DNA of 64,000 nt from Tipula vernalis (lineage: Eukaryota > Arthropoda > Insecta > Diptera > Tipulidae). Position 1 is the first letter of the stretch. Each line of letters starts with the position of its first letter. The stretch is taken from assembly GCA_958295665.1 (NCBI GenBank), contig OY282559.1, positions 132,411,241 to 132,475,240 of the forward strand, given 5' to 3'. Below are positions 34,961 through 45,299 of the stretch, in pieces. The translations under genes were made by a program, and so were the position numbers. The notes under the pieces were generated by a model. It did no database searches and was not told the origin of the DNA. It saw only the letters and a list, made by a program, of their open reading frames with translations.

Positions 34961-35840
34961 CCGTTCTGTTTGGTGACGATCGTGACTGGTGAACTGGGGA
35001 TATCGGGTAGATCCTCTGTTTTACCGGTTTGGCACCTCCAGTCTTAATGCTGTGTGTTATTAATTTTGTGCAACCCAATCCTAATTTTTCCAATGAAGGG
35101 AAGTTATCAATAATCAAGCGTAGATCTTTGCGCTGGCCTTCGGTCAAAACGTGCGTGTTGGTATCAACCAAGGTAGAGGTAGAAGCTAAAATATTGTTAT
35201 TACGCGAATCGTGGCTATGAAGCGACTGGTTCGAGGTTAGTTCGTTGATCTGTATGGTTATATCAAACGCGGTAAAGAAATCAATTCCTAGATATAGTTG
35301 CTGGTCAAGGTTTGGTGCCACACATAATTTTAAGGTTTTTTCCCTACCGTTAAACGGTACTTTAGTTGTCACATAACCCAAAATCCGCTCCTTTTGTCCA
35401 CTTGCCGTTGCCACACACGAAGGGAAATGATGGAAATCAAAATCGCATTGTGATAGAAATGTTTCGCAATTTTTTCCTAAAACGCTGACGTTCGCGCCAG
35501 AATCAAGCAAACCATTTATTTTCTTACTATACAATTCGATAGCGGCATAAGGTCTACCATCTAACTCACTGCACAGTAATGATAATATTATTTGTTTTCG
35601 AACTAATCTTTTAGTTTTAAAATAACGATATGTTCGACCAAAATTGTTGGGATTAGGTAAACGAGGACTACTTACAGTTGTCGATGTCGTTGGTACAGCT
35701 CTGGGTCTGTGTTGGACGCACAATCTACCGGCGACTCTCTTTTCGGGACAGTTTGGTTTGGAAGATTTGTCTCCCGCACTACCAAATTCTTCCTCGTTCC
35801 GTTTCCCGAATTCGAAGCTTTCACCTGACAATAATGGCAA
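34961..35840 (-). pseudogene. pol: Aspartic protease region, Gypsy copy 2
   Basis: A 304-codon frame. About residues 105-125 read KINGLLDSGANVSVLGKNCE, with the retroviral-type DSG active site. Next come PFNGREKTLKLCVAPNLDQ and LYLGIDFFTAFDI, the second half of the protease fold (hydrophobic-G-x-D). The frame ends with LGLGCTKLITHSIKTGGAKP, the start of RT. The first 90 residues overlap the 3' end of the gag frame in a different phase (35672-35840), so Gag and Pol may have been linked by a frameshift, or the phase change may simply be a mutation. Confidence 0.85.
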
Positions 35841-37670
35841 TCACTGTAGTACACCTGTTCTCGACCGCATCCATAACAGAAAACCCGCTTTGATGGATTT
35901 TTGCATCTATTGAATTTATGCCCTATGTCTTTGCAATCCCAGCATACAATTTTCGTGGTATCCCTAAATTGTGTAGAATGTGGTTGAGCACGATAAGCGG
36001 GAATAGGTAATTTTATAGCAGCAAAATTTTGACCTGCGTCATTGTGACTGAAATTGGAACCGAGAGAAGATATTTCAACGGGAACAGACCAATTATCAGG
36101 CTTATACGCATTTTGGTGTGCGGCTACTTCTAACGGAACATATCCCATTTCGGCCCATTGTTTCTCTAGTTTATGACACTCATGGGGGATAAATCGACTA
36201 CCGAATGAAAAGTTCTAACTGATAAGTAAAGTTTTAGCCCATTTCGCATATTATCTACTAGAGTTTCGACTATTTCCGAATCGGGAATTGGGCGTCTGTC
36301 CTGCAACGCTATTTTCTGAACTGCATCCGTAAATTCTTTGAACGATTCGTTGCGATGATTATGCTTACGTGCCGTTAGGGCTTTTCTGATGTCTCTATCG
36401 GACCGTACAAAACTGAACCACTCGATCAAGTCGTACGCACTTGATCCCAATGTAACCGCTGATGATGTTGACGTTCGACATATGACCAGTACCAGTCTAA
36501 TGCCGAATCGGTAAGAAGTGTACTAGTATGTGTATAATGAGTCTAACTGAATGTTAGCGGCTCTAGCCAAATATTCAATTCTAAAGATGAATCGATCAAT
36601 TGGTAAATCATTAATAGTTCCACCAAACGTTTGTTTCCATGACGAAACAATTCGAGAGGTAAACTTATTCTGATCATTGAATATATGTGGGGCATAGTTA
36701 TGTGGCGGTAATTCCTGAGGTTCATTTTGCTGAGGCGCCTTCTGATTTTGGCGTTGCGTTATATGATTTCCTGGACCAAAAACTGGCCTATGGAATTTTG
36801 GCAATTGTGCTTTGCGCATAATCGAATGGGGTTGATTACGTTCTACCTCGATACCGTGATTAGGCATAATAGGAACCTGATTTGATGCCATATTTGGGTG
36901 ATCATTTAGTTCTTGGTAATGGTTCTGAGCACCTATATCCGATTATCTGAGATTTCGAATAGGGTCACTGTGCCGACTTGAGTGGTCGGATAGGGCTCTC
37001 GAGCCGCGGTCACGAACTCGAAAAGTTAAATTGGCTATTTCATTGCTTATTTCATGTTCGTACCTGTTGCACGATAATTCAGCGATGTTTGCGACTTCTG
37101 GAGAATCTAAACTATAAAAATTATATTTTTGAGAGGTTGTTATATCGGGAGCATCCATTAAATTTGGAATAGGACATTTTTGCGTCCCATAAGATGGTTT
37201 ACGTGTTTCGCTCAGTTTTATAGTCTCCTGAAGCTCAATCAGTGGTTGACTGTCATTTATACCCGTTGATGCTAGAATTGCATGTGGCCTGTTTTCATTA
37301 ATAAAATGGAGAAATAGCTTGCTAATTCAGGAACCTGTGCAGATTCAAATGCCAAATTTTTGAATCGGTTAAGCCGGTCTATAATATGCAAGACTCGAGT
37401 TTCTAAGATGTCAAACTCATGCGAGCTTAAAGATTTTGTGCCATCCGATATTAGGGAGCTGATCCTTTTGATTTTTAATGTTAATAGCTTTAGTTCATAA
37501 GCAGGATTTCTTAATGCTAAAATATGTGGCTGAGTGGGAATCAACACTGAGTGTTGATTCTCGCACAATAATTTTGCCCCTAAAATATTTATGGATTGAT
37601 ATGGACTGGGTATATTACGAACTTCCAGTTCCACTTGTAACTCATGGGGCTCCAATAATTGCGCATTCAT
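35841..37670 (-). pseudogene. gag: Gag remnant of Gypsy copy 2
   Basis: Gag (particle protein) in five pieces. The start is taken at 37670 (MNAQLLEPHELQ), giving a Leu-rich helical N-terminus. Further pieces lie at 36943-37158, 36523-36891 (GTINDLPIDRFIFRIEYLAR, capsid-like), 36166-36450 (SFVRSDRDIRKALTARKHN and ESFKEFTDAVQKIALQDRRP, the capsid C-terminal part) and 35672-36148. The last carries a zinc knuckle CWDCKDIGHKFNRC (CX2CX4HX4C) and a second Cys-rich motif CYGCGREQVYYSDC. At least four frame breaks. Overall length near 600 residues is usual for Gypsy Gag. Confidence 0.8.
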
Positions 37671-38754
37671 ATTTAAAAAAATTTGTGATTAACTTTTGAT
37701 TAACAAAATAATCGACGAATTCAAAAGGGATTTTGTATTTAAATAGACAATACTTATACAACCAATAAATAACGTATCCAACACCAAATAATTTAATAGA
37801 ATAACGTAAAGAAAAAAAATTTAACTAACTAGACAATTGATAAATAACTAGAATTATTATTATTATGAGTTTATAAATTTAACTATTAATTATTATGAAA
37901 AAAAATTATATTTTTTTTTTGTTTGCAATTATTTAATAATTTGGACTAGATTTTTTTTTTTTTTTTTAAGAATTTGTAGCTAATATTCAAATAAATTTGT
38001 AGATTTTAACGAAAAATAATATTTAAGCCTTCACGAGAAATAAATAATAAATACATTTTCAAACTCACCAGACTTCGAACACTTATAAATGACTGGTTTC
38101 GAGGATAGCTAGTCCACCAAAATGGAAATAATAAATTATGATTTATAAATCTGTATAATATGGGCATCAGGAGATGAGCGAATCTTTTGCATGTGTGTGC
38201 GGCTGTGTTCTACCAAAAATAATTGTTGTTGATACAGAAATTATTAAACTGTAAATATTATGTTGAGATGTGCCGCTGATTAATTCAAAAATCACGGTGG
38301 ATATAATTGCGATCCCAACATTAAAAAAAAATCTGTTATTGCAAGCAAACACCGCAATGTAATTTGAAAAACCGTATGGCAGATACCAATGCGTAGCTCA
38401 CAATAACTGATAGCAACGGAAATTGGCTTAGCGCTCTATCACCACGTGTTTAACCATCCAAATTCTAAGACTCAAGGCCGATGTGGCTGGAAAACGTGAT
38501 GATAGTAGAGATATTCCAACTGTAAAAAGAAAATTTAAATTTTTAACTTATATGAAATTTGAAGTACACCTCAATTATAGAATCTTGATTCAAAAGTTAC
38601 ATATACTTGATACAACTTCTTAGAAGTGCATGGAAAAAGAAAGCAAAAAAAAATATAATTAAAATTAAAAAACTGAAAAAAAAATTAGAAATTAAGAAAA
38701 AATATATAACCGTTCTATACGGATCCTGTTTTAAATAACCGTATAATTTTAACC
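37671..38754 (-). other. 5' untranslated leader of Gypsy copy 2
   Basis: AT-rich region between the primer site and the gag start, with poly(T) runs near 37914-37920 and 37952-37968. No recognisable frame on either strand. A leader of about 1 kb is plausible for a Gypsy element. Confidence 0.6.
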
Positions 38755-38772
38755 GTACTGGTTTGGGCGCCA
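38755..38772 (-). other. tRNA-Lys-type primer-binding site of Gypsy copy 2
   Basis: On the - strand the LTR end ...GTAACA is followed after one base by TGGCGCCCAAACCAGTAC. TGGCGCCCAA equals the complement of a tRNA-Lys(CUU) 3' end including CCA over ten bases; the following bases do not match it. The position directly inside the 5' LTR is right for the minus-strand primer site. Confidence 0.75.
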
Positions 38773-38773
38773 C

Positions 38774-39310
38774 TGTTACGTCGCGATCTTACGACAACGC
38801 GTAAACAGACATCAGGGCGTCACCATCTGCAGCATTTTTCCGGCTTACACTCAGTTTGGGGAGGGGTGGGATTGTGATGGTGTCCATTCCGGATCAAGGT
38901 AGCTGCGTACTTAAAAAAACAGCTCACACACAACCTGCATATCACACACACATACGGCGTAATGCTCACCTCCCGAATTCAATAATTTTACTCACACATA
39001 ATTTGTTTTGTTATAACCAAAAGAAAATTGATATAAACATATACTATATTTAAACATAAAAAAAATGAAAAAAAAAAACACAAATGAATATAATTGAACT
39101 AGATATGGAAATTACTCGACTTCAATTTAATTATGTGCAAATTTGTAATCTGTCCACACAACAGACCATATATACATATCTCATTCGTAACTGCTAGACA
39201 CTTTGATCGCTTCGCGATATGATAATCAGTAGTAGTTGAAAAGGCCCGGCTAGCTCAGTCGGTAGCGCATGAGACTCTTATTCTCGTGGTCGTAAGATCG
39301 CGACGTAACA
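38774..39310 (-). repeat. 5' LTR of Gypsy copy 2, with tRNA-Lys-like end
   Basis: A 537-bp LTR. On + it opens TGTTACGTCGCGATCTTACG and closes with the exact 22-base reverse complement (39289-39310). Such long inverted tips are not usual for LTRs, which normally share only a few bases. The last 67 bases include a tRNA-Lys(CUU)-derived stretch, listed separately. A GC-richer block at about 38860-38935 is absent from the other LTR. AGCT follows at 39311. Confidence 0.9.
39244..39310 (+). pseudogene. tRNA-Lys(CUU)-derived segment at the LTR end
   Basis: GCCCGGCTAGCTCAGTCGGT at 39244 matches the 5' end of insect tRNA-Lys(CUU): acceptor strand, then the D arm with a perfect A box (TAGCTCAGTCGG). 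The anticodon arm TGAGA-CTCTTAT-TCTCG folds with loop anticodon CTT at 39277-39279. The match runs about 50 bases with roughly four substitutions. At GGTCGT (39288-39293) the tRNA match stops and the sequence passes into the 22-base LTR inverted tip, so the T arm and 3' acceptor strand are missing and no full cloverleaf can form. The tRNA strand is opposite to the element. It is not a working tRNA gene. The tRNA comparison is from memory of the insect sequence. Confidence 0.85.
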
Positions 39311-39314
39311 AGCT
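39311..39314. other. Right target-site duplication of Gypsy copy 2
   Basis: AGCT, matching 30880-30883 at the other end of the element. Confidence 0.6.
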
Positions 39315-39479
39315 TCCTCCAAAAAATACCGCTAGTGGATGGTTTATAAATTTTAAATCACTTATCTGATATCGAAATATAAATCTATCTTACAAGTGTG
39401 ATTAATACAAGTGTACGACCAAGCCTATATGTGATGGGACAAAAAAGCGAAAGCATCGTTGTTCAATTAAAATGGTACC

Positions 39480-39790
39480 TCAAAATAAGAAAATCCGCAC
39501 TGGAGGTGTTTAAAAGATATTTTATTCCAGGAACAAATATGATTTTCCAACGATGCAAGTTTAATACCTGAAGCCAATTTCAGAGGAGCCTATCAACGAG
39601 TTCATAACTGATTTGCACTTAATTTGCTGGGAAAACTAAAGGAAGAATTAATGCGAGGCAGAATTGTTGTGCGCATGAGCTGTTGGAAAGGCGACAAATT
39701 GAGAACCAGATCACCAAAGAGACGTGCCGATTAACTATATGAGCAGCAATGATCGTTGAAAACCTCAACAAATCAATGAACATCCACAAA
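39480..39790 (+). pseudogene. gag: Gag fragment of another Gypsy-type element
   Basis: One + frame reads KSALEVFKRYFIPGTNMIFQ then RCKFNT before a stop; nearby frames continue with KLKEELMRGRIVV. The pattern (F..YF.P..N....R..F....... ELMR.RIV) is the capsid C-terminal part of Ty3/Gypsy Gag. Only about 100 codons survive, with two or more frame changes, and no other part of that element lies beside it. It is on the opposite strand to Gypsy copy 2 and begins about 170 bp beyond that element's end, so it is probably an older scrap into whose surroundings copy 2 inserted. Confidence 0.5.
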
Positions 39791-42700
39791 GGGTTCAGGA
39801 AAGTGGTGATGGTTTTTATTTGTACAATAGAGTGATTGTAATAAAATTTGTGTTTCGATCGTTGTTATTAATTAGTATAATAAAATATAAATTGGCATTT
39901 ATACAACCAACCGTATAGCCTTTTAAGTGGTACAAAAACAAATCGGTGTAACAAAGTAAATAATCTAAATGTGGAGCATGTGAACCAGTCAGCGAGTATA
40001 ATTTTTCCCTTCTGAAATACTTGGTAAATCAAAAATTACATCTTCATTTGAATACAAATTCAACTGCTGGTTGACCCGATGGAACAACCCTAAATGTCCA
40101 ATCTTCCTAAATTTAACTGGAAATTGTTTATTAATATTAGAAAATTCGAATGTCTTATTGTAAATTCTGAATTAAAAATTTTAGATTTTTTGACAAATTC
40201 GAATTTATTTAGAAAACCTGGATATTACAACTATTTAATCTGGATACTATAATTTAAAAATTAGAATAATTATTTTGGAATTTTAAAATTTTCTTGGGAA
40301 ATTTTCAAAATTCGTTTTTTACTTATTGAAATTTTAGAATTTCTTGCTTTAAAACCCATAATTGGCATTAAAATATAAATGTCGGAGTATTCCAGGGATT
40401 TTAAAATTTGCAAATATTGTCAGTTTCAATTTTATGGTCAAGGGGCAGCTTCAAATGAATAACTAAAAAGTTGTAGTAGAAAAATCCAAATGTCAAATTA
40501 ATTCTTATCAAAATTTACTCAATTCAAAAAATTTTTGAAAATTTCATTGAATTTTTTAAATTTTTTCTTTCGAAAAATTAAATAATTTAAGTATTCTGAT
40601 ATTTTTATCATTCTGAATTTAAAATTACAAACCTAATAAAATAAAAAATTGTTTCTTTACAAAATTTTAAATTTGAAAAATTTTTAGTTGGGAAAATTTT
40701 ATATTTTAAAGTCAAATTTGATGAACTAGTTTCTTTCCTTTCAAAATTTCTAAAAATAAATTATTACAATCCTAATAACAAAATTTCAATTCCGACTTTC
40801 TAAAAATATTAGTTTACTAGAAATTGAAATTTTAACTAAGTATTTAGGTTGGTTTGGCAATTTAAAAATTTGTTTCCATTTAAAAATTCAAATTTTCACA
40901 ATATTTGATTTAGGATTTTAAAATGTTAGTAAAATTTTTCAAAATTCGGTTCTTTTACATTTTGAAATTTTAAGGAATTTGAAAAATTCTTATTTTACAC
41001 TCTAAAATTCCAAATGTTGAAGTAGCAAGGTAATTCATGGAAGTTCTGGAAAATTTTATTTTATGCTTAATTTATCCTAAGTTCATTTTAAACCACTAGG
41101 TAGGAAATTCCAAATGCCGAATTAATTCACACCTAGGGTAATTCTACTAATTTAAAAAGTTTTTCAAAATATTAAAAGATCCGAAATTTTTACAAAACTT
41201 AATTAAAAGATTTAAAATTTCTTGGAAATTTGTATTTTGAACTATGCACAGTTTTTTTTTTAATTTTGGAATTTCGATTAAGGTTTCTTTCTGGTAATTT
41301 TATCATTCTGAATTTAAAATTTCGTTCCGAGTTAGGGATTAGTTGATTTGCATCTCAGAATGGAAATCTCATATTTGAAAAATATAAAATAACATTTTTA
41401 AGGCAAATCATTCATCGAGTTGTAAAATTTGAAATAATGTCAATTTGTTAGTTTCCCTATTGAAATTTGTGTCACTTAAAATTTTTTAGAATTTCCAAAA
41501 GTTTCAATTTTGAAATTTTTGAAAATTTTGAAAATGTTTGTTTTTTGTCTATCGAAATTTCATTTTTAAATGCAAGATCTGATTGAAAAAACTGTTTAAA
41601 TCATTTATCGAATTTTATAAAGCGACTTTTAAAATTTCGTGTTATATTTGGAATTCATAATTTTGTGGTTTAGTCAAGCTTTTAAATTTTAAAACAAAAT
41701 TTTACAAATAATCTTTCAAAAACCCAAAACTTATTCCTCCGCTTTTATTAAAGATTTTTGGATCGTTGTTTTATTTCCCGTAGTTCCTTCCGATAGAAAA
41801 TGAAAGAGTTGGAGTTCATATTCATTCAAATTCATATTTTTTTAAAATCCGGAGGCACGTTGAACTCCATACCGTGTTAATTGTGGTTGGAGTTCATACA
41901 ACCGTCCGCATTTTTGATTTTCCCGAAGTTCTCTAAAGGGTTATGCAATACCTTTCGCGCTCCCACATGACTAATTTTAAACAAGTAACAAGTTTAGTAC
42001 GAGATATGTTTGGTTGGAAATTAGGTAATCGTAACAAAGGTGTCAAAATCGGTGAACTGCACTAGATTTCGGAAAAGATTTTCAACAACGAATTTTGAAA
42101 TTGAGCTAGAATTGCTTCTTCAAGTATGTGTAAAATGTATTTGGCAACCATATGCGGGAGGTCGCAAAGTACGAATTGCATTATCAGCTTTATTGATTTG
42201 CCATATAGAAATATCGTCAGCGGCATTTTTTTATGTTTTTTTTATTTCATATTTTTCATAATGTCCCACTATATCGCTGGACCAGGTTCAATATTTAATC
42301 ATTCAATTGTGTTTAATTTTTTTTCTTCAAAATAAATAAATTACTTATAATTTCACTATACTTGACGATTAGACAGCATTTTATTGTTCACTAAATTCCC
42401 ACAAGCAACATATGAAATTTTTAAATTAAACATATTAAATCATGAAAAAAACGACGAAAAATTGTGCCACAGAAATCCGTCCAAAATTATTAAATCTGGG
42501 TTGTACAAACATTCATGCAACGAAACATAAAATTTGTAACAAGTAAAGTACAGTGCTACACAAATAACTATAAAAAGCTTAGTGGAGTACGTGATCCATT
42601 TTTATAATCTTTTTAAAACCCAAAAACATTTTTGTGATGGAAAATTACAAAATGTTAAAAAAAAATTGTCCCTTTCTTAGCTACGAGTAGATACTCTTAC

Positions 42701-43970
42701 ATCCCGAAAATTGAATTAAATATTTTATTACGGAAGACTTTCCTCCTCTCTCGATACTATAGCAGAATATACGTGCGAATTCTCTTTCCATGAATGATTT
42801 ATAGCTTTTAATTGGTTACGTGTTAATCGTGTATTTTACAAAACATCACACCGTCACGCGCGAATTTCCACCATGAAAAAACAAATACTTGACCCACGAT
42901 AAACGTTGGAAGTATTTTTTATTTATGTATTAGTTTGTAAATCTTTTGAATGTGTTTATGTGTGTGTATCTAATTTTTGAAACTGAAAAATAACGGAAAA
43001 GCTAAATATAAATTTTCGTAATTTTTTGCTAACGTATATCATGTTAACCAATAGTTTACCAAATCGATCTAAATCAGAAAACATTTTCGAAAAAATGTTC
43101 AATTTAAACTCAAAGTAATCCAGATAATATACAAAACAACAACAACAAAAAATCAAAACGGTAAAAAAGGGCAAAAAATTTAAGTACCATACAACTTAAG
43201 CTGTGTAAAATTAATGTTTTAAGATTTAAAATAAATAAATTAAGACAAACGGAAGAAAAACGAATAAAAGAACAACTTAAAGACGTTTTTCACTGAGCAT
43301 CAGCAAAATAACTATAATATACAATCTACTGTACATTACAATAATAATCAGAGAAGAAATGGTAAGGTGGATAAAATTGTTACGTTGCACAGCTTAATTT
43401 TTGCAATCTGAAAAATAATTCATGCAAAAAAGTCCATTACAAAGGCAAGGCAAAAATATTTTTGTTTAATTTCACTATCGACCTTTTATATTGTGTCACA
43501 TTCTAATTTTATTATTGTCACAAACTTTTAGGCAACTTAAATTTTTCGTTTAAATTACATTCGTCTCACTAATACCAGCAAAATGTTATATTCGCTATTA
43601 AAATGGAGAAAAAAAAACATTTTCAAAGGAGCATGCAAAATGATGTTGTTGCTGTAAGCTACAAAAATTATAAATTAAAATTAAATTTAATTATATAATT
43701 AGAGCTTATTGAACAACTGAATTAAATCAGCATAAACATTAAAAATCGTTTTTCAAGTATACACTCAAATTTTTCAAAAAGCATTAGAACCTTATCAGAA
43801 TTGAAATTTTAGATTCAGGATTATCAAATTTTCTATGTTTATAATTTTTTACTTTCTTTTACTCTAGTAACATAAAGTATAGTAATCATGAAAATTTTGG
43901 ACCTTGAGATTTTTAGAGATTTATCTGTTTTGAGGTCCCCTTAGTCCGAAAAAGTGGATTTCGAAAGTCG
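39791..43970. other. AT-rich stretch with no recognised gene
   Basis: 40100-41760 is made almost wholly of AAATTTT-like words, similar in texture to 45.3-49.5 kb. 41760-43970 is AT-rich but more mixed. Short frames such as 42040-42261 have a hydrophobic end but no family resemblance and no supporting signals. No RNA gene seen. Confidence 0.65.
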
Positions 43971-43973
43971 GTC

Positions 43974-44742
43974 TCTGTCAGTCTGTCAGTCTGTCAATCT
44001 GTCAGACTGTCAGTCTGTCAGTCTGTCAGACTGTCAGTCTGTCAGTCTGCCAGTCTGTCAGTCTGTCAGTCTGTCAGTCTGTCAGTCTGCCAGTCTGTCA
44101 GTCTGTCAGTCTGTCAGTCTGTCAGTCTGTCAGTCTGTCAGTCTGTCAGTCTGTCAGTCTGTCAGTCTGTCAGTCTGTCAGTCTGTCAGTCTGTCAGTCT
44201 GTCAGTCTGTCAGTCTGTCAGTCTGTCAGTCTGTCAGTCTGTCAGTCTGTCAGTCTGTCAGTCTGTCAGTCTGTCAGTCTGTCAGTCTGTCAGTCTGTCA
44301 GTCTGTCAGTCTGTCAGTCTGTCAGTCTGTCAGTCTGTCAGTCTGTCAGTCTGTCAGTCTGTCAGTCTGTCAGTCTGTCAATCTGTCAGTATGTCAGTAT
44401 GTCAGTATGTCAGTCTGTCAGTCTGTCGGTCTGTCAGTATGTTAGTCTGTCAGTCTGTCAGTCTGTCAGTCTGTCAGTCTGTCAGTCTGTCAGTCTGTCA
44501 GTCTATCAGTCTGTCAGTCTGTCAGCCTGTCAGTCTGTCAGTCTGTCAGTCTGTCAGTCTGTCAGTCTGTCAGTCTGTCAGTCTGTCAGTCTGTCAGTCT
44601 GTCAGTCTGTCAGTCTGTCAGTCTGTCAGTCTGTCAGTCTGTCAGTCTGTCAGTCTGTCAGTCTGTCAGTCTGTCAGTCTGTCAGTCTGTCAGTCTGTCA
44701 GTCTGTCAGTCTGTCTGCCTGTCTGTCTTTCTGTTAGTCTGT
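43974..44742 (+). repeat. 8-bp minisatellite (TCAGTCTG)n
   Basis: About 770 bp of CAGTCTGT units, roughly 95 copies, very uniform between about 44100 and 44380 and again from 44450 to 44710. A block of variants (ATCTG, AGTATG, GGTCTG) lies at about 44380-44445. The unit has no stop in any + frame, so open frames coding for repeats of SVCQSVSL appear in several phases; these are artefacts and are not annotated as genes. Confidence 0.97.
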
Positions 44743-45299
44743 GTCCTCTCTACAGCCCAGATGTTTTAACGAATCGAACGGAACTTCAGATTTAAGCTTT
44801 TTTGATAAATTGGGAGGTCACAGTGAATTTTATTCTAAATCGGCTAGCCGAAAGTGTCCACTCCCTGGGTCCAGAAAATTTATTTTTCAAATATCTTATA
44901 AAGTATAAGGTTTACAAAAAACTACTAAATACAAAATGCTTCCAAAAATTAAAAACAAATAAAAAATAAAAATTTCAAAAAAAAAGTATAAAAAAAAAGT
45001 TATAAAAAAATAAAATTTCTCAAAATTCAATTTGTTCGTAAAAGAAAGTCGTGTGTTGGCCACACCTCCATTTTTTTAATTCAGTTTACTAATTGAAATG
45101 TGATTTTTAAAATCCTGTTCAAAGAAATTTTAAAAGGCACAAGTTATTATAATTCGATAATTAATTTGTAAAAATTGGCTTACAAGTATAAAATTTAACC
45201 ACCAAAAAATTTGTCAAATTTGAAATGTTGAAAAATACAATTTTATATTGCCTTGGATTGAAATTTTAAAACAACAGAATATGTAATTTTTCGAAAGTC
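44743..45299. other. AT-rich flank of the minisatellite
   Basis: Non-repetitive start (44750-44900) and then AT-rich DNA. No gene seen. Confidence 0.6.

Larger units (their letters stand above)
30884..39310 (-). mobile_element. Ty3/Gypsy LTR retrotransposon with both LTRs (copy 2)
   Basis: An 8.4-kb element read on the - strand: 5' LTR 38774-39310, primer site, gag, protease, RT, RNase H, integrase, a 3' untranslated part and 3' LTR 30884 to about 31296. Both LTRs start (on +) with TGTTACGTCGCG and share long nearly identical stretches. They differ by a roughly 60-bp central segment and by the tip at the other end. No env-like frame was found between integrase and the 3' LTR. Coding parts carry several stops and deletions. 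Confidence 0.9.

Noticed and set aside
39244..39310. Functional tRNA-Lys gene
   Set aside because: The T arm and 3' acceptor strand are replaced by LTR sequence, so no complete cloverleaf or B box exists.
42040..42335. Small membrane protein gene
   Set aside because: Two overlapping short frames with hydrophobic ends in AT-rich DNA; no motif, splice or promoter signal supports either.
43954..44795. Open frames coding for SVCQSVSL repeats
   Set aside because: Artefacts of an 8-bp minisatellite without stop codons; several + phases are open over the same stretch.
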